Positions 52,601-55,617 of a stretch of 64,000 bases of DNA are shown here, one piece after another. The notes beneath the pieces were generated by a model. The model saw nothing but the letters and a program-made list of their open reading frames with translations. It made no database searches and was not told the DNA's origin. Made by a program: the position numbers and the translations under genes. The DNA lies in the NCBI GenBank assembly GCA_964023205.1, contig OZ026842.1:12068716-12132715 (forward strand), written 5' to 3'. Every line of letters begins with the position of its first letter. Position 1 is the stretch's first letter. Source of the stretch: Lutraria lutraria. Its lineage: Eukaryota; Mollusca; Bivalvia; Venerida; Mactridae.

Positions 52601-52800
52601 CGTCGCTGTAAAATCTCCACCAGGGCCACCAGCATGACACCGTCAGCAAAGTCCGTCCTTAAGTCGAATATAGACAGCCCACGTGATTTTAGCTGTTCAT
52701 TCACCCAATTTTTAAAGGTATTCCTTTGAATTTCCATCCACTGAGAACTACTGGACACATTCAACTGGGGAATTCCCCCGTTAGCTAATATTGATGACAT
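1592..52800 (-). CDS. Filamin-family actin-binding protein with three CH domains (jitterbug-like), whole gene span, 3' end outside window
   Basis: The gene model joins 23 exons on the minus strand, each listed separately. Known family role: filamins crosslink F-actin through N-terminal CH domains and use Ig-like repeats as an elastic rod and scaffold under the membrane. Seen here: three CH domains in tandem (CH1 in the exon at 52491-52800 continuing into 36574-36763; CH2 in 36574-36763 through 30464-30677; CH3 in 30464-30677 through 24816-24976), a basic linker, filamin Ig repeats, a Pro/Ser-rich hinge, then a new Ig repeat at 1592-1690. Nearly all junctions have GT/AG ends and keep phase; exceptions lie at 9798-9873 and at the N gap. 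Three CH domains point to the jitterbug-type invertebrate filamin rather than the two-CH filamin A/cheerio type. The carboxyl end lies left of position 1. The family call is firm; the subfamily call rests on domain count and remembered motifs. Confidence 0.9.
1691..2999. other. Filamin intron between exons 22 and 23
   Basis: AT-rich, no coding signal. A weak tRNA-like box B (TTGGTTCGAATCCCGCC, about 2560) without a convincing box A may be a SINE fragment. Confidence 0.6.
3000..3275 (-). CDS. Filamin exon 22: Pro/Ser-rich hinge
   Basis: The largest internal exon (276 bases). It encodes SLKSEPKKRKEPDVLITRLP, later EIYVYPASPQSSSPPVSPSY and KAPSEASSKGKPLGLGENEF. KKRK plus repeated SP/PP motifs suggest a flexible, possibly phosphorylated hinge between Ig repeats; the phosphorylation idea is inference. 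Acceptor AAAACAG|CT, donor GACAG|GTAGGG. 2 nt in, 1 nt out, in phase with both neighbours. Confidence 0.85.
3468..3570. repeat. Tandem ~20-bp AT-rich repeat, five to six units
   Basis: The motif TCATAAAATGTAAAAA repeats with small differences through the stretch, in the filamin intron upstream of exon 22. Confidence 0.85.
4100..4311. mobile_element. hAT-like MITE (212 bp) with TACTGT termini
   Basis: The left end TACTGTGGAATCATTAATTT is an imperfect inverted copy of the right end (revcomp TACTGTATTTTCATTTATTT); both continue into TTCGTTGG. The flanks TTTACAGG and TTTACGAG are near-identical 8-mers, consistent with a hAT target duplication. The interior repeats CACGAAAT-like motifs in both orientations. 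It lies in the intron between filamin exons 21 and 22. Confidence 0.75.
4587..4710 (-). CDS. Filamin exon 21: hinge
   Basis: Encodes NINHPPTRIRVHRHGSDLGP then VYKPRTYLQPKRTGSVYSGS. Basic and Pro/Tyr-rich, no recognised domain. Acceptor TTTTCAG|AAT, donor ACAA|GTAAGT. Enters in phase 0, leaves 1 nt. A family-A MITE (4781-4947) lies directly upstream in transcript terms. Confidence 0.8.
4781..4947. mobile_element. MITE family A, copy 1
   Basis: About 170 bases with ends related to ACAGTCAAACCTGTGAAC and CACAGGTTTGACTGT, containing GGCCTTTATTGACAGGTG-like and TTCGGAGGTGGCC-like segments. Copies recur across the window (5531, 18551, 29088, 33591, 45601, 51603, 62605 and degraded ones near 9930 and 39193). 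Confidence 0.75.
5348..5501 (-). CDS. Filamin exon 20: hinge
   Basis: Encodes SRPVTRESSFLKSEPPGGYW then VRADGRPHSPDNGPHKVYIL. Rich in Pro, Ser, Arg and Gly with no Ig motif, so read as part of an extended hinge. Acceptor ATTAG|G, donor CACAG|GTAAAG. 1 nt in, phase 0 out. Confidence 0.82.
5531..5700. mobile_element. MITE family A, copy 2
   Basis: Starts TACAGTCAAACTTGTGA, contains AAAGGCCACCCATTGAAAAG and CCTTTATTCGGAGGTGGCC, and ends in CTAACACA with the terminal GTTTGACTG lost. It lies directly upstream of filamin exon 20. Confidence 0.75.
5828..5960 (-). CDS. Filamin exon 19: end of repeat 5 and start of the hinge
   Basis: Encodes KHYIDVFWNGFALPRSPYQG, matching the terminal strand and IPGSPF-like motif of a repeat. 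It then runs into YAEPYRDEPDRVIHVRAKSP, outside the Ig fold. Acceptor TTCTAG|GG, donor TAAG|GTAGGC. 2 nt in, 2 nt out. Confidence 0.88.
6121..6270 (+). mobile_element. SINE family S1, head-truncated copy in opposite orientation
   Basis: CAGTTGCTTACGGAGGATGG, TTCTTCCCAGGAACGAGGAT and GACTCAGGCTGTTGAAAAGG, ending in a CAAACAAACAAACAAAT tail. Confidence 0.75.
6485..6589 (-). CDS. Filamin exon 18: Ig repeat 5 middle
   Basis: Encodes ELTAKVHGPSDKVPVAVDAK then GDGMHDLIFTPKEEG. GPGELTAKV.GPS and GDGMHDLIFTPKEEG are textbook filamin repeat strands. Acceptor TGTATAG|GTG, donor GAAG|GTAAAT. Symmetric 1-1 phase. Confidence 0.92.
6590..7599. other. Filamin intron between exons 17 and 18
   Basis: Unique-looking AT-rich sequence with small unsupported open frames on both strands (6.8-7.1 kb). 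No family signal seen. Confidence 0.6.
7600..7731 (-). CDS. Filamin exon 17: end of repeat 4 and start of repeat 5
   Basis: Encodes SPYHPKIVDPTRCIVVSPGG then HDRIPLMVRKEKHLPFDATK and AGPG. SPYHPKIVDP is the repeat-closing GSPF..V.DP motif; LPFDATKAGPG is the F.V.T..AG.G strand of the next repeat. Acceptor ATTTCAG|GCAG, donor CCAG|GTAATT. Symmetric 1-1 phase. Confidence 0.9.
7732..8610. other. Filamin intron between exons 16 and 17
   Basis: AT-rich sequence without recognised repeats or coding signal. Confidence 0.6.
8611..8736 (-). CDS. Filamin exon 16: Ig repeat 4, C-terminal half
   Basis: Encodes PINSNVTVNPDNTHTVMYVP then EEVGIHRIHIKLDGKDITG. NPDNTHTVMYVPEEVGIHRI.I is the second half of a filamin repeat. 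The first half (about 50-60 residues) is not found in the sequence between here and exon 15, apart from the N gap. Acceptor TTTTTAG|GTCC, donor CAG|GTGAGT. Symmetric 1-1 phase. Confidence 0.9.
8898..9097. other. Assembly gap (200 N)
   Basis: A run of exactly 200 N, a common placeholder length for a gap of unknown size. It lies between filamin exons 15 and 16, where codon phase and domain content both show that an exon is missing. Both flanks are rich in short inverted repeats. Confidence 0.99.
9296..9396 (-). CDS. Filamin exon 15: Ig repeat 3, C-terminal strands
   Basis: Encodes ILESDKPDLYKIVFTPRGPG then TYQFGSYMITDCQ. YKIVFTP.GPGTYQF is the filamin Y.V.F.P...G.Y motif. Acceptor TTTTCAG|ATT, donor AAAG|GTAGGA. 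It enters in phase 0 and leaves 2 nt. This does not fit the next exon seen (8611-8736), which itself needs 1 nt. The mismatch marks a missing exon at the N gap. Confidence 0.83.
9798..9873 (-). CDS. Filamin exon 14: Ig repeat 3 middle, with two apparent frameshifts
   Basis: Good splice sites bound the exon (acceptor TTCCAG|CTG, donor GAG|GTAAAT), but no single frame reads through in phase with both neighbours. The start reads AD(I) in the frame set by exon 13. NAPPGRQLKAEVQYG then lies in another frame after a run of four T. LEISAE lies in a third frame, which joins exon 15. Read straight through in the NAPPGR frame, the exon hits a TGA. Two +1 changes (or +1 and -2) would explain this. The exon is 76 bases; 74 would satisfy both neighbours. 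Because flanking exons are intact and a gap is nearby, sequencing error is likelier than a dead gene. Confidence 0.75.
9930..10110. mobile_element. MITE family A, degraded copy
   Basis: Inverted relative to most copies, with GTAACCGCCTCCGAATAAAG, TACCATTCTTTAAA and CCCAAGGATGACCTTTATT segments of the family. Confidence 0.5.
10640..10759 (-). CDS. Filamin exon 13: Ig repeat 3, N-terminal half
   Basis: Encodes DWQIDYMTGGPMSMYIGDTA and DVRVYSMQDGTVCNIPHLI. The GGP...VGD..DVRVY.M.DG pattern reads as the opening strands of an Ig repeat. Acceptor ACAAAG|GTGAC, donor ATTG|GTATGT. Symmetric 1-1 phase. Confidence 0.83.
11251..11352 (-). CDS. Filamin exon 12: inter-repeat segment
   Basis: Encodes DDLVHDTPLDELTRQAIFST then MEPQRDHYKITAS. 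It does not show the usual IPGSPF ending of a filamin repeat, so this junction between repeats is atypical. Acceptor TATATAG|AT, donor TCTT|GTAAGT. Symmetric 1-1 phase and in register with both neighbours. Confidence 0.82.
11353..15026. other. Filamin intron between exons 11 and 12
   Basis: About 3.7 kb; holds one SINE S1 copy (13604-13895). Short matches to the GGTTCCCGTTC segment of repeat family C occur near 14680. No exon signal found. Confidence 0.6.
13604..13895 (-). mobile_element. tRNA-derived SINE family S1, copy with TTTG-rich tail
   Basis: In + orientation it begins with TTTGTTTG/TTTATTTAAA tail repeats, then TTTTCAACAGTCAGAGTCAT, AAGAACCAGTAC and CCGTAAGCAACTGCCTACTT, and ends in a partial tRNA-like head. 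The head lies at high coordinates, so the SINE reads on the minus strand. Confidence 0.75.
15027..15200 (-). CDS. Filamin exon 11: Ig repeat 2
   Basis: Encodes DCTNAGVGKLDVNIDLDGRS, then TDDGVYSVSFTPNVAGQYSI and SVSYNKAEIR. These are the T..AG.G.L.V, DG.Y.V.F.P...G.Y and terminal strand motifs of filamin repeats. Acceptor TTTCCAG|TTG, donor AGAG|GTATGA. Symmetric 1-1 phase. Confidence 0.93.
16234..16365 (-). CDS. Filamin exon 10: end of Ig repeat 1, start of repeat 2
   Basis: Encodes TWCVKLHVNNELIDSCNVDV then DPSQVKIVGLKPGMAGNVHK. DPSQVKI.GL.PG is the standard opening of a filamin repeat. Acceptor ATTTCAG|GAAC, donor ACGG|GTAAGG. A symmetric 1-1 phase exon of 132 bases. Confidence 0.9.
17168..17285 (-). 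CDS. Filamin exon 9: first Ig-like repeat, N-terminal half
   Basis: Encodes TVTPDDIRLEAESPKGRLIK and NGDGMYHAKFDKDEIG. NGDGMYHAKF corresponds to the N.DGTY.V.Y motif in the middle of a filamin repeat. Acceptor TTTTCAG|TCA, donor ATTG|GTTTGT. Enters in phase 0, leaves 1 nt. Confidence 0.85.
17658..17787 (-). CDS. Filamin exon 8: basic linker leading into the first Ig repeat
   Basis: Encodes GVTNQLEYTLVRTPSLRRKQ then RKPAAISEVKKDTYSEG. The RTPSLRRKQRK segment is strongly basic. Acceptor TTTTCAG|C, donor ACG|GTAATT. Phase fits both neighbours (1 nt in, 0 out). Confidence 0.82.
18551..18719. mobile_element. MITE family A, copy with both termini
   Basis: Runs from GAGTCAAACCTGTGAATAA to ACAGGTTTGACTGTAC, so the terminal inverted repeat is visible. 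A family-B MITE starts at its very last bases. Confidence 0.82.
18718..18895. mobile_element. MITE family B, copy abutting family A
   Basis: Starts TACAGTACAACCTCTCCAGA and ends CAGAGGTTGTATTGTA, inverted termini. Internal AACCTCTGTAGAGAAACAGC and TTGATCTACAGAGG segments recur in other copies. Confidence 0.82.
18963..19075 (-). CDS. Filamin exon 7: linker after CH3
   Basis: Encodes IITVDDDIDSTLNRSVTITN followed by a Ser/Thr-rich stretch (RETSPSSGSSTSI). Acceptor CTTATAG|ATT, donor CAG|GTATGA. Enters in phase 0 and leaves 2 nt. It is the acceptor shared by the CH-containing exon chain and the candidate alternative first exon. No domain is visible; it is an extended linker. Confidence 0.78.
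19996..21351. mobile_element. Pearl/HINE-like non-autonomous element with seven ~160-bp core repeats
   Basis: The core holds seven tandem units beginning GGGCCCATAACTCTTGA (about 20177, 20338, 20499, 20660, 20820, 20981 and 21141), spaced 160-161 bases. It is flanked by a left part with the hairpin AGGGCCACATTGGCCCT and a right end with the palindrome AGCTCACCTGATGAATCAGG continuing to TGAGCT, followed by A-rich sequence. A ~160-bp core repeat between hairpin-bearing ends is the layout of bivalve pearl elements (non-autonomous Helentron/Helitron relatives). The assignment rests on layout only. It lies in the intron before filamin exon 7. Confidence 0.65.
21432..21520 (-). mobile_element. SINE family S1, truncated copy
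   Basis: Contains GTAAGCGACTGCCTACTTTC, ACATAAAGAGACATGG and GACCTTTACCACTCGACCAT, joining body to head with an internal deletion. Confidence 0.65.
22361..22662. repeat. 110-bp direct duplication in tandem spacing
   Basis: Two 110-base copies (22361-22470 and 22553-22662) starting AACTACAATATCTGATATGC differ at a single base. They are separated by 82 bases. GGATCC motifs cluster after each copy. Confidence 0.92.
24466..24678 (-). mobile_element. SINE family S1, near-complete copy
   Basis: Full body plus head. On the minus strand the head carries box A (TAGTCGAGTGGTTAAGG) and box B (GGGTTCGAGCCC), as in tRNA-Ser-like promoters. It sits 140 bases from filamin exon 6. Confidence 0.82.
24816..24976 (-). 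CDS. Filamin exon 6: end of CH3
   Basis: Encodes GASRIGVEQLLTPEAIAADN and HLGIMAYAARFLRL, the last helices of a filamin-type CH domain (compare the LLTPEEIVDP...VMTYLSQF pattern of filamin CH2). Acceptor TTTTAG|GAG, donor AAG|GTAATA. It exits in phase 0, so it can join the exon at 18963-19075. Confidence 0.9.
25580..25876 (-). CDS. Candidate alternative first exon of the filamin gene (isoform without CH domains)
   Basis: A 99-codon open stretch starts at an ATG at 25874-25876 (MALTERQEMDYNSYVQSEL). Position -3 is A and position +4 is G, a good translation-start context, and an in-frame TAA lies 21 nt upstream. It ends at a donor, TTTAAG|GTAATTTG, in phase 0. That fits the phase-0 acceptor at 18963-19075 but not the exon at 24816-24976, which needs one carried nucleotide. 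The peptide is Ser/Thr-rich with a run of SSSSTTT and shows no known domain. It sits inside the intron between the CH3 exons, as expected for an internal promoter. I see no splice acceptor directly before the ATG. Inferred role: N-terminus of a CH-less filamin isoform. A chance ORF is the alternative. Confidence 0.6.
26895..26921. other. Perfect 12-bp inverted repeat with 3-nt loop
   Basis: CCAGGTAGTTGT, loop ATA, ACAACTACCTGG. It is framed by direct copies of GCTTATAC on each side. It lies about 1 kb upstream of the candidate alternative first exon; function unknown. Confidence 0.9.
27627..27735 (-). CDS. Filamin exon 5: CH3 core
   Basis: Encodes TDWKDGRVLCELVHVFGG followed by VPSWPELTGSNLQRLKEG. 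The DWKDGRVLCELV motif is the DW.DG..L..L core found in CH domains and is a third copy after those in exons 1 and 2. Acceptor TTTCACAG, donor GAAG|GTGAGT; enters in phase 0 and carries 1 nt out. Confidence 0.92.
28394..28893 (+). pseudogene. Tc1/mariner-family transposase remnant lacking the catalytic core
   Basis: The first part reads (in one frame) DDATRLQHIHIRTRQATTVA, then TIGTHRRLSTHTL and LGILCHRPYVVPYLT. This matches the helix-turn-helix region of Tc1 transposases (R.DR.I...HLR.R..TAT.TA...GTH.R.IS..TVRNRL...GLR.RRPY.G..LT). After about 60 bases of non-matching sequence, a second frame gives SPIQHLWDSLDRAVRQSQIL and RNMQELTAAIQPEWNND, the known C-terminus (NPIEHLWD.LGR.VR...N...L...L.EEWN.IP). 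Everything between, with the DDE catalytic residues, is gone. The remains are frameshifted with stops, so it is a dead copy in the filamin intron. Confidence 0.85.
29088..29265. mobile_element. MITE family A copy
   Basis: Starts ACAGTCAAACCTGTGTACA and ends GGAGGTGACCGTTAACAC plus a degraded terminus. It directly precedes the 30-bp minisatellite. Confidence 0.78.
29310..30305. repeat. 30-bp minisatellite, about 33 copies of two unit types
   Basis: Units of exactly 30 bases share the core TGAATATTTAAC. One type starts CAATCATAATCGCT and the other CAACCACAACCCCC; the two alternate irregularly. Because 30 is a multiple of three and one minus-strand frame has no stop in the unit, the array gives a 348-codon open frame with a 10-residue repeat (NIQAIMIGRL / NIQGVVVGRL). 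It lies in the filamin intron between exons 4 and 5 and is not spliced into the model. Confidence 0.95.
30464..30677 (-). CDS. Filamin exon 4: end of CH2, linker and start of CH3
   Basis: Encodes VNNCRDAMKLARQHFGIPLV, then a LRPEDLAN and SITYLSYFA stretch that closes CH2. After a short linker, ATLQRIQPLITNYPVFNFT begins a third CH domain. Acceptor TTTTCAG|AGTC, donor ACA|GTACGT, exit phase 0. It lies just right of a 30-bp minisatellite in the following intron. Confidence 0.92.
30970..31112 (+). repeat. Dispersed repeat family C, copy 1
   Basis: About 150 bases from GTGCATGAATTTTGATGCGG through TTCTACATCCACCATATAAG and AACTAGTCCCCGTTC to GTACTTTCAGTACTTTGAT. Other copies at 43368, 54319, 55464 and 56040. 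Type unknown; no clear target duplication. Confidence 0.75.
31898..32060 (-). mobile_element. SINE family S3 copy
   Basis: ATTTATACGTTGCTTAACGG then CCCATTCGACAGCTATATGG and CAGAGCCGCCCTAGAAATA. Confidence 0.6.
32659..32837. mobile_element. MITE family B copy
   Basis: Starts TACAGTGCAGCCTCTCCAGA and ends GAGAGGTTGTACTGTA, in the filamin intron between exons 3 and 4. Confidence 0.8.
33014..33082. repeat. Trinucleotide microsatellite (GTT/GTC)
   Basis: A run of GTT, GTC and GTG triplets, with GTCGTCGTCATCGTCGTCG at its centre, in a filamin intron. Confidence 0.85.
33591..33791. mobile_element. MITE family A copy with internal triplication
   Basis: Carries CTTTATTGACAGGTGCC three times in tandem, where other copies carry it once. 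Ends GCAGGTTTGACTATA. Confidence 0.8.
35409..35625 (+). mobile_element. tRNA-derived SINE family S2, complete copy
   Basis: Begins GGTGGTCTCGTGGTAACACG (box A TCTCGTGGTAA), then GGATTCGATTCACGGCTCCA (box B) and CCACCA. The body follows with GACGCTTTTCAATGTCCCCA and TGTATCTGTGCTTTACACTG. Confidence 0.8.
36113..36178 (-). CDS. Filamin exon 3: CH2 middle
   Basis: A 66-base exon encoding ALLEFCKRGLSPDWKQLNPL, equivalent to the CPGLCPDW-type core helix of filamin CH2. Acceptor TTTCAG|TG and donor ACAG|GTACCG. Phase agrees with both neighbours (1 nt carried in, 2 nt carried out). Confidence 0.9.
36574..36763 (-). CDS. Filamin exon 2: end of CH1 and start of CH2
   Basis: Acceptor TTTCAG, donor CA|GTAAGT. 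The reading is ITDGNTKLILALLWQLVLRY, the closing helix of a filamin CH1, followed by RSWLLAWLQAVIPDC and LTSDWNSGIAL, the opening of CH2. Length 190 = 2 + 62 codons + 2. It is separated from exon 1 by a 15.7-kb intron. Confidence 0.92.
36838..36988. repeat. GAT/GGT-rich trinucleotide repeat region
   Basis: Irregular GATGATGGTGATG-type triplets, which read as a His-rich peptide on the minus strand. It is followed at 37042-37070 by a GAAC tetranucleotide run. It lies within filamin intron 1, close to exon 2. Confidence 0.85.
37722..38006 (+). mobile_element. tRNA-like fragment followed by a SINE family S1 copy
   Basis: The left part holds, on its minus strand, a tRNA-like sequence (TTGGTCCAATGGTTAAAGTG; box B GGTTCGAAAACC) from a different SINE head. 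The right part (about 37836 on) is an S1 copy: GTAGGCAGTACGGAG, TACCCAAGAACGATGATTAG, CTGGCTGTTGAATAGGGGCA, tail AAATAAAC. Confidence 0.65.
39193..39274. mobile_element. MITE family A fragment
   Basis: Shortened copy: ACTGTCAAACAAAGGCCACT through ATTCGGAGGTCTGAC. Confidence 0.6.
39909..40062 (-). mobile_element. SINE family S2 copy, reverse
   Basis: ACGCCTCGCCCTTTTTCCTG through GGACACTGAAAAAGCGTCCC, CGACCTTTCGTTCAGTAGTC and CAAGACCACCAAT. Confidence 0.75.
41800..42002 (-). mobile_element. SINE family S3 copy with tRNA-like head
   Basis: Tail TTTATTTGTTGTTTAACTG, body CAGAGCCGCCACAGAGAGAT, and on the minus strand a head with GTTTAGCTCAAAATGCGGTG (box A-like) and GAGTTCGAACCCTTGGG (box B). 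Confidence 0.75.
42561..42795 (-). mobile_element. SINE family S1, near-complete copy
   Basis: TTTTCAACAATCAGAGTCAT through GGGCTCGAACCCACAAAACT and ACCACTCGACCACGGAGGCG; boxes A and B readable on the minus strand. Confidence 0.82.
43368..43532 (+). repeat. Dispersed repeat family C, copy 2
   Basis: TCGCTCGGCGCGCATCAATT through TCTACATCCGCCATGCAATT, CTAGTTCCCGTTCCATGTCA and ACTACTTTCAGTACTGTGAT. Confidence 0.75.
44310..44455 (+). mobile_element. SINE family S2, 5'-truncated copy
   Basis: GGCTCCTCCTTTCGATATTT through CCAGTAAGTAATGTGTTTAC and ATCTGAGCTTTACACCGGGC. It lies just before the G-rich minisatellite. Confidence 0.65.
44512..45136. repeat. G-rich ~36-bp minisatellite, about 17 copies
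   Basis: Units contain GGCTCCGAAATCTGCAAACC followed by CTTCTCTCGA and a run of 3 to 12 G. Unit length varies (35-38) through the G-run and single substitutions (CGAAATATG, GATGG, GACGG). All frames are largely open, giving several overlapping spurious ORFs on both strands. It lies in filamin intron 1. The repeated G-runs could form G-quadruplexes; that is inference. Confidence 0.95.
45601..45786. mobile_element. MITE family A copy
   Basis: Starts ACCGTCAAACCTGTCAACA and ends CTAACACAGGTTTAATTGTA, with the central CAATTACGGATTTTAAAAGA segment of the family. Confidence 0.78.
46095..46510. mobile_element. SINE family S4, two copies in inverted arrangement
   Basis: The left half (about 46095-46300) is the inverse of the right half (about 46310-46510). 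ACCTAGGTAGAACTACCGAT and CTAGCTAGGCTGCTTC mirror GCTGTCTAGCTAGCTTGCGG and GTAGATCGTTGGTCCTACCC. The right copy starts with a tRNA-like head (TGGTCAATTGGCTAAAGTAT; AAGTTCGAACTCCC). Confidence 0.65.
47369..47608 (-). mobile_element. SINE family S1 copy
   Basis: TTTTCAACAGACAGAGTAAT through GATGAGCTCCAACCCACGAC and CATAACCACGGACGCGGGTC; box B is mutated. Confidence 0.78.
47675..47785. repeat. 53-bp tandem duplication
   Basis: The phrase TGGATCGAACCATCGACCTT occurs at 47675 and 47728, and the copies stay almost identical to the end of the second unit. It lies directly after a SINE copy. Confidence 0.88.
48889..49055. mobile_element. MITE family B copy
   Basis: Starts TACAGTGCATCCTCTCCAAA and ends CTGGAGAGGTCGTACCGTA, in filamin intron 1. 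Confidence 0.78.
50842..51021. mobile_element. MITE family B copy
   Basis: Starts TACAGTGCAACCTCTCCAAA and ends GGAAAGGTTGCACTGTA. Confidence 0.8.
51603..51785. mobile_element. MITE family A copy
   Basis: Starts TACAGTCTAACTGCGAATA and ends CTAACAGAGGTTTCACTGTA. It lies about 700 bases downstream of filamin exon 1, in intron 1. Confidence 0.75.
52491..52800 (-). CDS. Filamin exon 1: start codon and most of CH1
   Basis: Starts at the ATG at 52798-52800 (MSSILANGGIPQLN); an in-frame TAA lies 27 nt upstream of it and no other ATG intervenes. The CH1 signature begins at WMEIQRNTFKNWVNEQL and continues through DLRTDFADGVMLVALVEIL and a helix ending VTLINI. It matches the first half of the filamin actin-binding domain. 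Donor ATAG|GTTCGT; one nucleotide is left over and completes a GAT codon with the next exon. About 50 bases of purine/pyrimidine-mixed AT-rich sequence precede the ATG; I see no clear TATA box. Confidence 0.9.
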
Positions 52801-53855
52801 ATCCGAATATTTCAAACTTGATATTTACAAAACAAGATTGATAATTACTTGATTAAGCGCAGCATTTACACGACAATATCCTCATTAAATCCGTTCAGAA
52901 TTGACATATGTCTGCATGCGACCCATACGCTGATACGTCGCGCGGTGAAACTCGGGTTTCCTCCCTGTGAAGATGGGCGTAGATATAACCTTTCCACTGT
53001 CACATAGAACTATTTACGTTTCATTCGCTTGATATCAAACAAAAATACCGATAAGAATCCATGATTGATATAAGAAAATAGAAAAAATATTTAGACTGTC
53101 AATGCGTCAATGATCTTAATTGCATCCCTCAAGTAATGTATGAAGGTTGTATGTGACTACGCGATAATTTTCCTTTAGACTTTATCATTTATCAGACGTC
53201 AATTTATAAAACAAGGAAAGCTTATAATCCGAAATTGAAGAAAACTACACACGCTGTAGAAAATTAACTGAATAGAGATCGAAAATAAATGTACAACCAA
53301 ATTCCTTGCAGTAGAAGTTTATGAATTAAACCCCCCGATGTTCACTGAACCGCATCGGACTGGTGATTTTCACATTTTGTTAAAATCATAACTGGTATCG
53401 TAACACCGTATCTATAATATGGCCACAAGTTTCCGCATCGTATCACTGCCGTATTTAAATTTTTGTTCAGGCGTGCTGCGTACAGAAATAGTTTAAAGTT
53501 AATGTGGGATTATACTCGAATGCAGACAACTCGCGTTACCGGTCCGTTAAGCTTGAAGTTAAAACCTTTTTTAACAGAATTTTGTATGGATGAAAAGATA
53601 ATTGTTAGTCCGTTGTTGATAGATATATTGTATCTTTTGTAAATGACAACAATCTTAAGATCAAATATAGAATAGATGTTGGTACCTGCTGTTTATAACT
53701 GTTTCGTCTTTTTATGTATGAAGTATTATTATATAAGATAATGAAACGTTTGTTATGATGATACTAAAGTTGTCATTCTTTGTTAAGGCAAATAACTGTA
53801 CATGTATTCTATATAGTACTGACAAAATTGTCAAGGTCTACGACGCTTAGTTAAG

Positions 53856-54034
53856 TACAGTAAAACCTCTCCAGAGCAGCCCTCTGTAGAGCAACAACCT
53901 CTCTATAACAACACCATGAAAGTTTCCCTAAGTTGATATTTACTGAAAATTTAACCTCTGTAGAGCAACAACCTCTAAACAACAGCCAATATTTTAAGCT
54001 CCAACAGGATGTTGATCTACAGAGGTTGTGCTGT
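53856..54034. mobile_element. MITE family B copy upstream of the filamin gene
   Basis: Starts TACAGTAAAACCTCTCCAGA and ends CTACAGAGGTTGTGCTGT. It lies about 1 kb upstream of the filamin start codon. Confidence 0.8.
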
Positions 54035-54318
54035 GCATGTATATTCGATCAATGAACGAATACCATCAATGAAAAAATGTCCAATATTTCATTTAAAAAT
54101 TCAGTGAGAAAGACTGTTGTGAGTTTGTCTTCTTACGTCATGACCAATTCAACACACAGGAACCTTATGACCCCTAATAATTAAGGCTGTAATTGTAATT
54201 TAAGAGGGGCTATAACTGATTCTCACCCCTCACCCGTTGCCTGACAAAACTCAGTTTATAACTAGGCCCCAAATCTAGAATTGTTACCTGCAAGTCTGTA
54301 TAGTAACTGCAAGTTCAC

Positions 54319-54466
54319 CATAACCGGCGCTCGCTCGGTGCGCATGAATTTTTATGCGGACACGTTTATCTACAACATCTTATTCAATTGTTCCCTAGTT
54401 CCTGTTTCATGTTGCAGTGAAAGTCTATTAAATTCAGTTTCCATTAGCACTTTCAATACTTTGATA
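54319..54466 (+). repeat. Dispersed repeat family C, copy 3
   Basis: CATAACCGGCGCTCGCTCGG through CTAGTTCCTGTTTCATGTTG to CTTTCAATACTTTGATA. It is inverted relative to copies 4 and 5, 1 kb away. Confidence 0.75.
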
Positions 54467-55463
54467 TACATGTATATACATAAGGCTTACATATTTATTT
54501 TTATGTATACATAATACGTCTGTATAATTCACGCCTTTAAGTTCTAGAAATCTGCCGACAAACAATAGAATACACAAATTACAAAACCCCATCTACCCAA
54601 GGCCATCGTAATTGCATAAAGACAATAAAACGACATCTCTGTCTGAATATAACACATAAATTGATTCCATGTTGTAATAGATCACAAATCAATGACAAGA
54701 TATATAACTAAATTGATATCGATATGGAAGTATGACGCCGCAGACTAAACAATAAGCGTATTAAGTTCGACCACTTCTATAAATGTCAGCTAGTAGTGTC
54801 CATCGATTTAGCACGTGTGTGATAAGAAGCTGATCTGGTACCCGTTGACTCTGTCTGTAGATAGCCCTCTGGTGCACTGTTTACAACATGGAACGGGAAC
54901 CAGTTTACTATGATTATATCGTGATTTTCTTACGTCGACTTAATTTCATCCGCATCATTCTGTCAATCGTGATATGTCTCGAGGTGTGATATGAGTATTA
55001 CTAGATATTAGCGGTACAATAACACGCATGATAGAACTTTACCCTGTGTTCACGTATTGTTTTATTTTAATGAGAATTTTATTGTTGCCTCGGGTTTTAC
55101 GCACAATGAATGTCATTTGTTGTCACGCTTGCCTTTAGTTTTAATCTTAATTGTTAGATTTAAATCTTACCTTGAAGGTCGCATGTTGGTAACTGTTGAA
55201 TGTCGTGCATAATGTTTATGATTAGCAATAGTACATCATTTAACGTTATAATTAATATACACAATGTTCGTCCCTATAGTATTATTTAATACTAGATACA
55301 ATTATGCTATTGACTATATATGTGTGCAATAATGTGTAGAATGGAAGGTAATTTTGCCTCTTTCTTGAATAATCGCATCTTCACCGCAATAGCTCACACA
55401 TGTTAACGCCACAAATTTGTAAGACTAATGCCATAAATCGAACCGAATAACGCCATGCTAAAT

Positions 55464-55617
55464 CAAAGTACTGAAAGTACTCATGGAATATTAACTAACA
55501 TAAATTTGCACTGCAACATGGAACGGGAACTAGTTTAACAGTATTATGGCGGATGTAGAAAAAGTAGTACTTTGGCCCGCATTAAAATTCATGCGCACCG
55601 AGCGAGTGAAGGTTATG
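55464..55617 (-). repeat. Dispersed repeat family C, copy 4
   Basis: CAAAGTACTGAAAGTACTCA through ACATGGAACGGGAACTAGTT, GGCGGATGTAGAAAAAG and TTCATGCGCACCGAGCGAGT. Confidence 0.78.

Noticed and set aside
52813..52815. Upstream TTG as the filamin start
   Set aside because: Extending the frame to this TTG adds five residues, but animal genes start at ATG; the first in-frame ATG after the stop is at 52800.
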